A stretch of DNA of 64,000 nt from RAM1 sp050247515 (GTDB lineage: Bacteria > Pseudomonadota > Gammaproteobacteria > Burkholderiales > Burkholderiaceae_C). Below the pieces are notes generated by a model that was not told the origin of the DNA, did not search any database, and was given only the letters and a program-made list of their open reading frames with translations. A program made the position numbers and the translations under genes. Of this stretch, positions 25,294 through 33,778 are shown piece after piece. The DNA lies in assembly GCA_050247515.1 (NCBI GenBank), contig JBFWUB010000026.1:1-64000 (forward strand). Direction: 5' to 3'. Every line of letters starts with the position of its first letter. Position 1 is the first letter of the stretch.

Positions 25294-26052
25294 TCAGTAC
25301 TTGCCGCTCAGGAGGGACCCGGCCTCGGGCACCACCGTCTCCAGGCCCAGACGCTTGAGCATCACGTAGGTGGTGCAAACGGCCGCCGACACCACCGGAA
25401 TGCCCGCTTCCGCCTCGACCTGGGCGATCACCGGCAGCGAGGGCATCTGCACGCAGGCCGACAGAACGATGGCATCAGCGCCTTTGTAGTCCAGGCGCTG
25501 GTAGATCTCCAGCAGGCGATTGGGGTCGTGGCGGCCCACCTCCAGGTTGTCCGGGATTTCGAGGGCCACATGGTCCAGCACCTCGAAGCCCTCGGCCTTC
25601 AGGTAGTCCACCACCAGCTGCGTCAGTGGCTTCAGATACGGGCACAGCACCACGATGCGCTTGGCGCCCAGGGCCTGCAGGCCCTCGACCAGGGCGCCGG
25701 CGCTGGTGACCACCGGTGCCTCGGCGCCATTGTCCAGCGTGCGCTGGTGCAGCCGCTGCTCGGACTGGCGGTGGTAGCCCAGGCCCATGCTCATGATGGC
25801 CACGAGGCAGGCGTAGCCCAGCACGTCCACGCGCGCATCGCTCAGCTCCAGCGCGCAGCGGTCGCTGTCGCGGTCCATGGCCTCCAGTTCCTCCTTGACC
25901 ACCTTCTTCATGCGCATGCGGCTGGAATGGAAGGTGAAGCGCTCGGGCCGGATCTGCTGGCGCGCCAGCAGCATGGCCGGGATCTCCGTCTCCATGGTGG
26001 TGTTGGAACTCGGCACGATCTGGCCGATGCGGTAGGGAGTGGTGCGGGTCAT
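25294..26052 (-). CDS. maleate cis-trans isomerase
   Basis: This 252-residue Asp/Glu racemase-superfamily enzyme converts maleate to fumarate without cofactor. The diagnostic IVPSSNTTMETEIPAMLLAR opening is present, then FTFHSSRMRM. Catalytic cysteine sites are GYACLVAIMSMG (about Cys81) and VLSACVQMPSLP (about Cys196). The family includes nicotinate-pathway NicE and other maleate isomerases. Its ATG overlaps the nitrilase stop (ATGA), so translation is coupled. Beside a ring-cleavage dioxygenase and a fumarylacetoacetase-family hydrolase, it would finish the route of gentisate-type cleavage in which maleylpyruvate is hydrolysed directly to maleate. This is one of the best-supported assignments in the operon. 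Confidence 0.93.
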   Translation of the reverse strand: MTRTTPYRIGQIVPSSNTTMETEIPAMLLARQQIRPERFTFHSSRMRMKKVVKEELEAMDRDSDRCALELSDARVDVLGYACLVAIMSMGLGYHRQSEQRLHQRTLDNGAEAPVVTSAGALVEGLQALGAKRIVVLCPYLKPLTQLVVDYLKAEGFEVLDHVALEIPDNLEVGRHDPNRLLEIYQRLDYKGADAIVLSACVQMPSLPVIAQVEAEAGIPVVSAAVCTTYVMLKRLGLETVVPEAGSLLSGKY

Positions 26053-27089
26053 TCGCGAAGTCCTTTGTTCTCGGCGCCGCCCAGCAGGTCGGGCAGATGC
26101 GCATCCTGTGCGTCCGGCGTGTCCTGTGCGTCCAGGAAGCGCGCAGCCTCCAGGCCGCGGCGGTCCACGCGCAGGTCAAAAATGTCGAAGCGGTTGTACT
26201 GGCCGGTGATGTCGTGCATCTGGCGCGGTTGGATGCAGCGCGAAAGATCGATGTCGGCGTAGACGATGCCCTCCTCATCGATCAGCGGCTGGCCCACCAC
26301 GCGCCCGTCCGGGCCGATCACGCCGGAGAAGGCGCTGTTCTTGCGCGCGAGCAACTCGCGCGAGCCGGGGAAGGCCGCCTCCATCTGCTGCACGATCTCG
26401 GGCGAGACGGTGGAGCAGGACACCACCGTGTAGACCTTGCCCTCGAAGGAGTGAGCCATGGCGCGAAGCTTGATCGCCTCGGCCATGTCGTAGTCGGGCG
26501 GGGCCACCGGCAGCGCGATGTAGCTGGCCAGGTGCACCAGCTCGCCTTGCGCCAGCAGGCTGAAGCGCGCCAGCGTGTTGGTGTTCTCGCCGCAGGCGAG
26601 CATGCCGATGGGACCGATCTCGGTCTGGTGCACGCGCAAGCCCGCGCCGTCGCCGTTGGCCCAGGTCAGCTTCTCGGCCCAGGTCGGCACCAGCTTGCGG
26701 TGGCGCCCCAGCAGCGCACCGTCGGGCCCGATCAGCAGCATGGTGTTGTACAGCAGGCTCACGCTGCGCGCGGCCCGCTCGTTGATGCCGATGGCCACGT
26801 GCACGCCGCAGTCGCGCGCGGTCTGCGCCACGCGGGCGATCTCGGGGCCGGGCACCTCCACCGCGGCCTCGCACAGCTTCTGAAACCAGGGGCCGGCGGC
26901 CACCGGGCTGGCCACCCAGCTCCAGTAGGGATAGGCCGGCACGAACACCTCGGGGAACACCACCAAGGCGGCGCCTTCGGCCACGGCCTCGCGAATGAGG
27001 CGGCAGGCCTTGTCGATGGTGGCGTTCGTGTCCAGGAACACCGGCGCGGCCTGCACCGCGGCTACCTTGAACTTGGGCAGGTTCAGCAT
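26049..27089 (-). CDS. nitrilase
   Basis: This 346-residue carbon-nitrogen hydrolase has the Glu-Lys-Cys triad visible: FPEVFVPAYPYW (Glu near 48), HRKLVPTWAEKLTW (Lys near 130) and ACGENTNTLARFS (Cys near 164). The CGEN motif and the ~340-residue length are those of true nitrilases (R-CN to R-COOH plus ammonia) rather than amidases. ATG at 27089 is twelve bases after the FAH gene stop, and the gene overlaps the maleate isomerase start. In an aromatic ring-cleavage operon it could turn a cyano-aromatic into the benzoate-type acid that feeds ring cleavage. That role is inferred from context only. Confidence 0.92.
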   Translation of the reverse strand: MLNLPKFKVAAVQAAPVFLDTNATIDKACRLIREAVAEGAALVVFPEVFVPAYPYWSWVASPVAAGPWFQKLCEAAVEVPGPEIARVAQTARDCGVHVAIGINERAARSVSLLYNTMLLIGPDGALLGRHRKLVPTWAEKLTWANGDGAGLRVHQTEIGPIGMLACGENTNTLARFSLLAQGELVHLASYIALPVAPPDYDMAEAIKLRAMAHSFEGKVYTVVSCSTVSPEIVQQMEAAFPGSRELLARKNSAFSGVIGPDGRVVGQPLIDEEGIVYADIDLSRCIQPRQMHDITGQYNRFDIFDLRVDRRGLEAARFLDAQDTPDAQDAHLPDLLGGAENKGLRE

Positions 27090-27100
27090 GTTCAGTCTGC

Positions 27101-28012
27101 TCAGACGGCCACCACCGGGTGGCGGATCTGGCCGATCTTCTCGACCGAGGCCACCACGACATCGCCCGGCTTTAGCCACTCCTGCGGGTTGCGTCCGGCG
27201 CCCACGCCCTCGGGCGTGCCGGTGGCAATGATGTCGCCCGGCTCCAGCGTGATGCCGGCGCTGATGTCGGCCACCAGTTGGTCCACCTTGAACAGCATGT
27301 GGCGGGTGTTGGACTTTTGCTTGATCTCGCCGTTGACCGTCAGCCACAGCTCCAGGCATTGCGGATCGGGGATCTCGTCGGCGGTGACGATGCACGGGCC
27401 GAAGGGGCCGTAGCTGTCCATGCCCTTGGAGTAGATCCACTGGCCGGCGCGGCGGCAGTCGCGCGCGCTCACATCGATCATGACGCTGTAGCCAAACACG
27501 TACTGCAGCGCCTTGTCCACGCTCACGCGGCTGGCGCGCCGGCCGATGACGGCCGCCAGCTCCACCTCCCAGTCCATCTGCTGGGTGATCTGCGCGTTGT
27601 GCTGGATCGGCTCGCCGGGACCGATCACGGTGGTGGGCGGCTTGGAGAAGATAACCGGCTGCTTGGGCAGGTCCTTGGAGGTGTCCAGCGTGCGGCTGGA
27701 TTCGGCGACGTGCTCCACATAGTTCAGGCCGATGCCGAAGATGTTCTTGCGCGGGCGCGGGATGGGCGCGAGCAGTTGCACGTTGTCTGCGGGCACGGCC
27801 GTGCCGGCGGGGAACACGCCCTCGCAGGCGGCCAGCAGGCGGCGCAACGCGTTCAGGCCCGAGGGGCCGAGGTCGATCAGCTCGAGCATGCTCGCGGGCA
27901 GCACTTCGCCGCGCGAGGCGGCCAGGCGCTGGACATCGACGATCTCCTCGCCCTGGATCACGCCCAGGCGGGCGGCATCGACGATGGTGGCGCGGTAGGT
28001 GACAAGACGCAT
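27101..28012 (-). CDS. fumarylacetoacetate hydrolase family protein, probable maleylpyruvate/fumarylpyruvate hydrolase
   Basis: This 303-residue protein has an N-terminal cap and the FAH C-terminal domain from about residue 95. Metal-ligand regions are IGLNYVEHVAES, MDWEVELAAVIGR (the E-x-E pair), YSVMIDVSARD with the Asp, and the closing GTPEGVGAGRNP and LKPGDVVVASVEKIG. The family hydrolyses C-C bonds of acylpyruvates. Between a gentisate-type dioxygenase and a maleate isomerase, the logical substrate is maleylpyruvate, giving maleate and pyruvate. It starts at ATG 28012, 16 bases after the dioxygenase stop. 2-Oxohept-3-ene-dioate hydratase/decarboxylase-type relatives cannot be excluded from sequence. 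Confidence 0.9.
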   Translation of the reverse strand: MRLVTYRATIVDAARLGVIQGEEIVDVQRLAASRGEVLPASMLELIDLGPSGLNALRRLLAACEGVFPAGTAVPADNVQLLAPIPRPRKNIFGIGLNYVEHVAESSRTLDTSKDLPKQPVIFSKPPTTVIGPGEPIQHNAQITQQMDWEVELAAVIGRRASRVSVDKALQYVFGYSVMIDVSARDCRRAGQWIYSKGMDSYGPFGPCIVTADEIPDPQCLELWLTVNGEIKQKSNTRHMLFKVDQLVADISAGITLEPGDIIATGTPEGVGAGRNPQEWLKPGDVVVASVEKIGQIRHPVVAV

Positions 28013-28028
28013 GGGAATCCCCTGTTTG

Positions 28029-29159
28029 TTAAGAAAGAACTTGTTGCTGCCCGCCGTTGTCGGCGAAGGCCTGCTCCCGATAGAGGTGCAGCGCGTTCAT
28101 GACCGGCAGGTCGCTGAAGCAGAACAGGCACGCGTCCTCGGTGGCCGAGCCATTGGCATGCTCGTGCCAGGCCCAGGAGGGCACGCAGAAGATGTCGCGC
28201 TCCTGCCAGTCGAAGCGCTGGCCGTTGATCACGGAGTAGCCGCTGCCCTTGGCCACCTGGTAGAGGAAGCTGCCGGTGTGGCGGTGGGCCCGGGTGTGCT
28301 GGCCCGGGCGCAGCAGCTGCATGCTCGCGCCGATGGTGGGCATCACCGGACCGCCGGTCAGCGGGTTGACGTAGTGCATCAGCACGCCGTCATAAGGCGA
28401 GCCTTCGCTCACGCGCGCCAGGCGCTGCAGCGCCTCGTAGGTCGGGCCCCACTCGTACTTGAACAGCGGCGAGTAGGGCTTGGTCCAGCCGTGCGCGTGC
28501 GGCAGCAGCGCGGTGCCCGACCAGGTGGCGGTGCTGTCGTTGAGCGGGTGGGCTACCTGCTGGTGCAGATCGGGGTGCACCTCGTAGAAATTCGCCTCCA
28601 TCGCGTTGACGAAGGGGATGTCCAGGCCGTCCTGCCAGATGCAGGGCGTGCCGTCCTCGGCCACGCCGTGCTCGTGCCAGGTGCCGTTGGGCGTGAGCAC
28701 GAAGTCATTGGCGCCCAGGGTCATCTTGTGGCCATCGACGATGGTGTAGGCGCCGCTGCCTTCCATGATGAAGCGCAGCGCCGAGGCCGAGTGGCGGTGG
28801 GTGGAGGCGCATTCGCCCGGGTGCATCACCTGCAGGCCCGAGTAGAGCCAACCCACGGCGGCCGATACGTCCTGGCGCCCCGGGTTGTTCAGGTAGATCA
28901 CGCGCCGGCCGGCCTTCTCGGGGGTGACCAGCGAGACCGAGCGCAGCACGTGCTCGCGCAGCTCGCGAAAGCGCCACAGCACTGGGACCGATTCCGACTT
29001 CGGCTCCCAGGGCTCGATCTTGTTGGCCACGGTCCACAGGGCGCCGGCCTTCATCTGCTCGAGCTGGCCGTAGTAGGCCAGCAGCTCGGGCGTGTCCACC
29101 ACGTTGGCCCGGCCGGGCACGTCCTCGCGGTAGCTGTCGTAGTTTTTTTCGTGGTTCAT
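28029..29159 (-). CDS. gentisate 1,2-dioxygenase-family ring-cleavage dioxygenase (bicupin)
   Basis: This 376-residue two-cupin protein carries the iron-binding motif of gentisate dioxygenases in the first cupin: HPGECASTHRHSASALRF (the H-x-H pair), GDFxLTP-like NDFVLTPNGTWHEHG (third histidine). The second cupin carries RPGQHTRAHRHTGSF and FCVPSWAWHEHANG. It would open an aromatic ring between carboxyl- and adjacent hydroxyl-bearing carbons of gentisate or a substituted salicylate. ATG at 29159 follows AAGGAGAACGC and overlaps the alpha/beta hydrolase stop (ATGA). Downstream FAH and maleate isomerase genes support the ring-cleavage assignment. Whether the substrate is gentisate, salicylate or 1-hydroxy-2-naphthoate remains open. 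Confidence 0.88.
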   Translation of the reverse strand: MNHEKNYDSYREDVPGRANVVDTPELLAYYGQLEQMKAGALWTVANKIEPWEPKSESVPVLWRFRELREHVLRSVSLVTPEKAGRRVIYLNNPGRQDVSAAVGWLYSGLQVMHPGECASTHRHSASALRFIMEGSGAYTIVDGHKMTLGANDFVLTPNGTWHEHGVAEDGTPCIWQDGLDIPFVNAMEANFYEVHPDLHQQVAHPLNDSTATWSGTALLPHAHGWTKPYSPLFKYEWGPTYEALQRLARVSEGSPYDGVLMHYVNPLTGGPVMPTIGASMQLLRPGQHTRAHRHTGSFLYQVAKGSGYSVINGQRFDWQERDIFCVPSWAWHEHANGSATEDACLFCFSDLPVMNALHLYREQAFADNGGQQQVLS

Positions 29160-29971
29160 GCGTTCTCCTTGATGAACTGGCGCACGCGGGCGTTGAAAGG
29201 CTGCGGCGCTTGCCAGTGGACGAAGCGGCCGGCGCCGGGGATGGGCTGGGCCTCTTCGAAGCGGCGCATTCCGGCGAGCTGTTCGGGCTGGTCGGGGAAG
29301 GGGTCTTCCGTGCCGCACAGGCCTAGCACCGGGATGTCCAGTTCCTTGAAGCGCGGAATGAGCACCGGCACGGAGGAGGCCATCTCCAGCATGCCGCGGC
29401 GGTACTCGTCGGCCGGGTGGCTGGCCAGCAGCTGGATGGCCGGCTCGCGCAGGGGCGAGCCGCGCGGCGGGATCACCTTGAACATGGCGTCGCCGCCTTC
29501 GGCGCGCAGCAGCTCGACCAGGGCCTCCCGCCCGCCCGTCTCCACCGCCTGCGCGGCGCGGATGCCGGATTGCTCCCAGCGCTCAAGGTAGGAGCGCGCG
29601 TCGTGCATCTCGCTCCAGGCCGCGATGACCAGGGCGCTCACGCGCTCGGGATGGTCGATCGCGAAGTTGGCGGCGATGGTGGTGCCGAAGGCCAGGGCCA
29701 CGATGATGGGGCGCTGCATGCCGAAGTGGTCCAGCAACTCGCGCAGCTCGCGTGACTGGTTGGCCACCGAGTAGCCGAAGGGCGTGGCCGGCGTGCCGGC
29801 ATGGCCGCGGCGGTCATAGGCCAGGCAGCGATAGTCCTTGGAGAACTCGGCCATCTGGTGTTCCCAGTAGTCCATGCCGTGGATCTCGCCGTGGATGAAG
29901 ACCATATCGGGGCCTTGGCCCCGCAGGTCGCAGCGGAAGTCACAGCCGTTGACGCGGACGGTTTGTTTCAT
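29156..29971 (-). CDS. alpha/beta-hydrolase fold protein with the nucleophile serine replaced by alanine
   Basis: This 271-residue protein has a typical alpha/beta-hydrolase fold: DMVFIHGEIHGMDYW (oxyanion HG), CLAYDRRGHAGTP, LCGTEDPFP (acid Asp) and GRFVHWQAPQPFN (base His). At the nucleophile elbow, where relatives read G-x-S-x-G, it reads ALAFGTT, so the catalytic serine is an alanine. The codon is gcc, not a one-base slip from the surrounding frame. The fold is otherwise intact, so it may bind a substrate, act by a non-covalent mechanism, or be inactive. Start ATG 29971 has AGGAGAC upstream. It is in the middle of the gentisate operon, overlapping the dioxygenase start. Confidence 0.88.
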   Translation of the reverse strand: MKQTVRVNGCDFRCDLRGQGPDMVFIHGEIHGMDYWEHQMAEFSKDYRCLAYDRRGHAGTPATPFGYSVANQSRELRELLDHFGMQRPIIVALAFGTTIAANFAIDHPERVSALVIAAWSEMHDARSYLERWEQSGIRAAQAVETGGREALVELLRAEGGDAMFKVIPPRGSPLREPAIQLLASHPADEYRRGMLEMASSVPVLIPRFKELDIPVLGLCGTEDPFPDQPEQLAGMRRFEEAQPIPGAGRFVHWQAPQPFNARVRQFIKENA

Positions 29972-30000
29972 GATTTTTCAGTCTCCTGGTGTGCGGCCGC

Positions 30001-30720
30001 TCAGGGCAGGCGCGCGGCCATGCCGCGCTCCATGCCCTTGGGATCGGCGACGAATTGGCGATAGGCGGCTTCGGCCGGCCCGGGGAAGATGTCCTCGGCG
30101 CCTTGCTCGATGCCTTGCACGATGAGCTGGGCCAGTTCGGCTGGCGCCAGCTTGGTGCCAGGAATGTGCGAGCTCATGGACGTGTCCACCACCGCCGGAT
30201 AGACGCCGCAGACCAGCACGCCATCGCGCGAGAGCTCGGCGCGCAGGGCCTGCGTGAGCGAGTGCGCCGCGGCCTTGCTGGCGCAGTAGGTGGCCATGTG
30301 CGGCAGGTTCACGTGGCTCAAAAGACTCAGCAGATTGACGAACACGCCATTGCGGCGCGCGCGCATGGCCGGCGCGAAGGCGGCGGCAAGATTGAGCAGG
30401 CCGAAGTAGTTCACCGCCATCTCCAGCCGCGCGCCGTCCTCGTAGCCGGGCGTGAACAGGCGCCGGTTGCCGTTGACGCCGGCGCAGTGGATCACCACCG
30501 AAACGCGGTTGCCCAGGCGTTCGGCCAGAGCATGCACGCTGCCCGCGTCGGTGACGTCCAGCAGCTCGGCGCGCACGCGCGGCTGCGGCTCGGGCGTCTC
30601 GCGGCCGGTCGCGATGATCTCGGCCACGCCGGCTTGCAGCAGGGCCTCGGTCAGGGCGGTGCCGATGCCGCCGCCCGCGCCGGTTAGCACCACCACGGTA
30701 TTCTTCAGGCGATCAGCCAC
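30001..30720 (-). CDS. short-chain dehydrogenase/reductase
   Basis: This 239-residue classical SDR is a cytosolic NAD(P)-dependent oxidoreductase. It shows the cofactor loop TGAGGGIGTALTEALL near residue 14, LLDVTD, the HCAGVNG segment (NAG position) and the active-site YCASKAAAHSL with Tyr and Lys. A catalytic serine lies in NLLSLLSHVN. ATG at 30720 overlaps the end of the dienelactone hydrolase gene by eight bases. It would oxidise or reduce a hydroxyl or keto group of a pathway intermediate. Substrate and cofactor preference cannot be told from the sequence with confidence. Confidence 0.9.
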   Translation of the reverse strand: MADRLKNTVVVLTGAGGGIGTALTEALLQAGVAEIIATGRETPEPQPRVRAELLDVTDAGSVHALAERLGNRVSVVIHCAGVNGNRRLFTPGYEDGARLEMAVNYFGLLNLAAAFAPAMRARRNGVFVNLLSLLSHVNLPHMATYCASKAAAHSLTQALRAELSRDGVLVCGVYPAVVDTSMSSHIPGTKLAPAELAQLIVQGIEQGAEDIFPGPAEAAYRQFVADPKGMERGMAARLP

Positions 30721-31939
30721 GGGGTGCCTCCTGCCAGTCGGGGATCAGGGTGTTGGAGGGGCGGCTCGGGTCCATCAGCTTGCGCGCCGATTCGATGCCC
30801 ACCACCGGCAGGCCGGTGGGATCGAGCAGGCCGACCTGGACCAGCACCGAGGCCTGGTCCCAGTAGATGTGCTCGTTCATCAGCTTGTTGCCGCGGAAGC
30901 TGATGATGCCCACCAGTCCGACTTCCACGTACTTGCCGGTGGGCGGCACGCCGGGCAGCATCCAGTCGAAGCGGCAGTCGTGCGTGAAGCAGAACAGCAC
31001 CTCGTTGACCACGCGATCCACGCCCAGGGTGCGTGAGATCGGGATGGCGCGCGCATCGCTGGGCGTCTGCGGAATGAAGTGGTCCCTGTAGAAGCGGTGC
31101 AGGCGCTCGCGGCCATAGCCGCCGGTCATGGTCGGGATATGGTTCACATAGGGCTGGTCGACCATGGTGGCGATGGTGGCGTCGGCGTCGCGCGTGTCGA
31201 ACTCGCAGGCGCGGTGGGCTTCCCACAAGGCATTGAGGTCGTAGTGCGGGCCCATCACCCGGCGCAGCAGGCCGAGGGTGCGGCTTTGCGCCATATCGCT
31301 CGCCTGCTTGCGATAGCTCGAGCGCGCCGGATTGGCGAAGGCGTGGTCCACGCCGGGGTAGACGTAGATCTCGACGTCGTCGCGGCCGGCGAAGTGCGCG
31401 CGGATTGCGGCAACGGCCGCGGGCTTGACCAGCCGGTCCTCGCCGGCGAAGTGCAGCACCATGGGCACCTTGACATCGCCCACCTGGGTCAGCACCGCGT
31501 CGATGCCCACGCCGTAGTAGCTCACGGCGCAATCGACCGCGCCGGCGGCGGCGGCCAGCACCGCCATGCGGCCGCCCAGGCAATGCCCCAGCACGCCGAT
31601 GCGGCCCTTGCAGGACGGGTGGTCGCGCAGGGCCTGCGCGCAGGCCGCGATGTCCTGGACGCCCAGCTGGGCGTCGAAGCGGCTGGCATAGCCCATGGCC
31701 TGCTGCGCCTGCGCCTCGTCAAGTTCCAGGCCAGGCTCGAGCCGCCAGAACAGGTCGGGCGCAAGCACCACATAGCCTTCCTCGGCGAACAGGTCGGCGA
31801 GGTGGCGTATGCCTTCGTTCACGCCGAAGATCTCCTGGCACAGCACCAGGCCCGGGCCGCTGCCCTGCCGCGGCAGGCTCAGGTAGCCGCGAAACTTTCC
31901 GCCGCCCTTGGCGGGGACCTCGATCCACTGACCCTTCAT
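30713..31939 (-). CDS. dienelactone hydrolase fused to a SnoaL-like domain
   Basis: This 408-residue protein has two domains. Residues 1-235 are a dienelactone hydrolase: GLVLCQEIFGVNEGIRHLAD, RIGVLGHCLGGRMAVL with the nucleophilic Cys near residue 119, FAGEDRLV with the acid and YPGVDHAFANP with the His. Residues ~240-400 are a SnoaL/NTF2-like cone (HYDLNALWEAHRACEFDTRD, FYRDHFIPQTPSDA, NEVLFCFTHDCRFDWMLPG). Dienelactone hydrolases open enol-lactones formed from (halo)catechols; SnoaL domains act as cyclases, hydrolases or simple binding folds. The usual length without the extra domain is ~235. ATG 31939 has GGAG upstream. The two domains probably act on consecutive intermediates. Confidence 0.88.
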   Translation of the reverse strand: MKGQWIEVPAKGGGKFRGYLSLPRQGSGPGLVLCQEIFGVNEGIRHLADLFAEEGYVVLAPDLFWRLEPGLELDEAQAQQAMGYASRFDAQLGVQDIAACAQALRDHPSCKGRIGVLGHCLGGRMAVLAAAAGAVDCAVSYYGVGIDAVLTQVGDVKVPMVLHFAGEDRLVKPAAVAAIRAHFAGRDDVEIYVYPGVDHAFANPARSSYRKQASDMAQSRTLGLLRRVMGPHYDLNALWEAHRACEFDTRDADATIATMVDQPYVNHIPTMTGGYGRERLHRFYRDHFIPQTPSDARAIPISRTLGVDRVVNEVLFCFTHDCRFDWMLPGVPPTGKYVEVGLVGIISFRGNKLMNEHIYWDQASVLVQVGLLDPTGLPVVGIESARKLMDPSRPSNTLIPDWQEAPRG

Positions 31940-31958
31940 CTCAATTCTCCAGAAACAC

Positions 31959-33251
31959 TTACTTCACGAAACCCGGCAGGAAGGTGGCGATGGCCGGGAA
32001 GGCGATCACCATCGTCAGGCACAGCACATTGGCGACCACGAAGGGCGCGACGCCGGCGAACACGCGCCACATGCCCACCTCGGGTACCAGGGCCTTGACG
32101 ATGAACACGTTCATGCCCACGGGCGGGGTGATCAGGCCCAGTTCCACCACGATGACCACCAGCACGCCGAACCCGATCGGGTCGAGCCCCAGGCCCAGGA
32201 TGATGGGAACGAACACCGGAACCGTGAGGAACATGGCGGCCAGGCTGTCGAACACGCAGCCCAGCACCACGTAGATCAGGCAGATGGCCACGATGATTCC
32301 CAGCGGCGGCACCTGCAGAGCCTGCACCCAGTCGACCAGGGCATTGGTCAGGCCGGCGATGGTCAAAAAGTTGTTGAACACCATGGCCGCGGCCGTGACC
32401 AGCAGCAGCGCCGCGGTGGTGCGGGCCGCCTCCAGGAGGGCCGCGCGCACCGCCGCCGGCTGCGCCTTGCCGCGCATCACCATGAACAGAAAGCCGCCGG
32501 CCGCGCCCACGCCCGCGCCTTCGGTGGGGGTGAACACGCCGAAGTACATGCCGCCCAGCACGCCCGCGAACAGGGCCAGCACCGCCCAGGTGCGGCCCAG
32601 GGCCTGCAGGCGCTCGCGCAGGGCCAGCTTCTCGGCGGGGCGGCCGTGCGAGGGGCGCACCAGCACGACGGTCCAGGCGGTGAGCATGTACATCGCCGCC
32701 AGCAGCAGCCCCGGCACTAGGCCGGCCATGAACAGCTTGGTGATGTCGGTCTCGGTCAGGATGCCGTAGATCACGAAGGGCACGCTGGGCGGAATCAGGA
32801 TGCCCAGGGTGCCGCCGGCGGCCACGGTGCCGCAGGCGAAGCCGTCGTCGTAGCCATAGCGCTTCATCTGCGGCAACGACACCCGCGCCATGGTGGCGGC
32901 GGTGGCGATGGAGCTGCCGCACACGGCCGAGAAGCCGCCGCAGGCGCCGATGGTGGCGTGCGCCATACCGCCGCGCAGATGGCCCAACCATGCGCGCGCC
33001 GCCGAGAACAGGTCGTCGGCCAGGCCGGCGCGGTGGATGAAGGTGCCCATCAAAATGAACAGCGGGATCACCGACAGGCCGTGGCTGGTGAAGGCGTCGG
33101 TGACCTGCTGGGCCACCACAGTGAGCGCCGCTTCGCTGCCGCGAAACAGCATGAAGCCAATGGCGCCGACGAGCAGCATGGAGATCGCCAGCGGGACACC
33201 GGCGAAGCACAGGGCGAAGAGCGAGGCAAAGCCCGCGAGCGAAGCGATCAC
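31959..33251 (-). CDS. dctM: TRAP transporter large permease, DctM
   Basis: This 430-residue integral membrane protein has about a dozen hydrophobic segments and the DctM landmarks IPLFILMGTFIHRAGLADDLF, GACGGFSAVCGSSIATAATM, LGILIPPSVPFVIYGILTETDI and GLITPPVGMNVFIVK. It is the ion-coupled translocation subunit of a tripartite ATP-independent periplasmic transporter. The start is GTG at 33251, overlapping the dctQ stop (GTGA), which gives the normal family length; a longer frame would begin with low-complexity Ala/Arg sequence. With dctQ and dctP it forms a complete TRAP system, transcribed together with the downstream catabolic genes. Its substrate is probably an organic or aromatic acid. 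Confidence 0.93.
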   Translation of the reverse strand: MIASLAGFASLFALCFAGVPLAISMLLVGAIGFMLFRGSEAALTVVAQQVTDAFTSHGLSVIPLFILMGTFIHRAGLADDLFSAARAWLGHLRGGMAHATIGACGGFSAVCGSSIATAATMARVSLPQMKRYGYDDGFACGTVAAGGTLGILIPPSVPFVIYGILTETDITKLFMAGLVPGLLLAAMYMLTAWTVVLVRPSHGRPAEKLALRERLQALGRTWAVLALFAGVLGGMYFGVFTPTEGAGVGAAGGFLFMVMRGKAQPAAVRAALLEAARTTAALLLVTAAAMVFNNFLTIAGLTNALVDWVQALQVPPLGIIVAICLIYVVLGCVFDSLAAMFLTVPVFVPIILGLGLDPIGFGVLVVIVVELGLITPPVGMNVFIVKALVPEVGMWRVFAGVAPFVVANVLCLTMVIAFPAIATFLPGFVK

Positions 33252-33778
33252 GTGGCGCTCCCGGAGTGTTGAAGCTTGTCGGGCAGGGCGGCTGGGGCGC
33301 GCGGCGCTCGCAGCGCTCGCCGCACCAGGGCGAACGCCACGAGGGCGGACACCGCGCACAGCACCGACAGCGCGTAGACAAACGGCGCGACCGGCAGTCG
33401 CAGGTAGCCGATCACGTCGCCGTTGCGTGCGAGTTCGCTCGCGTTAGTCCAGAGCAGCGCGCCCAGCGCGCCAAAGGTCACCGCGACAACGAGCGCGACC
33501 GCTGCGCGGCGCGCGCGCTCCAGCAGCGTGGGGCGCGCGCCGTCGAACAGGCCGATGCTCAGGTGTTCGCCGCGCCAGGTGACGGCCGGCAGGGTGCAGC
33601 CGGCGGTGAGCAGCAGCAGCACCTGGATCAGGTCGATGCTGCCGGCCAGCGGCCGGTGCAGCACGAAACGGCCGACGATGTCGATGAAGGTCACGGCCAT
33701 CATGGCGAACAGGGCCAGTGCACCGAGCGACTCCAGCCAGCCGCTGGCGCGCTCGCTCCAAGGGGTCTTGTCGTTCAC
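33248..33778 (-). CDS. dctQ: TRAP transporter small permease, DctQ
   Basis: This 176-residue protein has four predicted membrane helices: LGALALFAMMAVTFIDIVGR, IDLIQVLLLLTAGCTLPAV, VALVVAVTFGALGALLW and FVYALSVLCAVSALVAFAL. The TWRGEHLSI segment is typical of DctQ. The subunit supports and stabilises DctM. GTG at 33778 overlaps the dctP stop and its own stop overlaps dctM, both as GTGA, so the three subunits are translationally coupled. The extended C-terminus is rich in Arg/Ala/Pro and probably cytoplasmic. Confidence 0.9.
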   Translation of the reverse strand: MNDKTPWSERASGWLESLGALALFAMMAVTFIDIVGRFVLHRPLAGSIDLIQVLLLLTAGCTLPAVTWRGEHLSIGLFDGARPTLLERARRAAVALVVAVTFGALGALLWTNASELARNGDVIGYLRLPVAPFVYALSVLCAVSALVAFALVRRALRAPRAPAALPDKLQHSGSAT

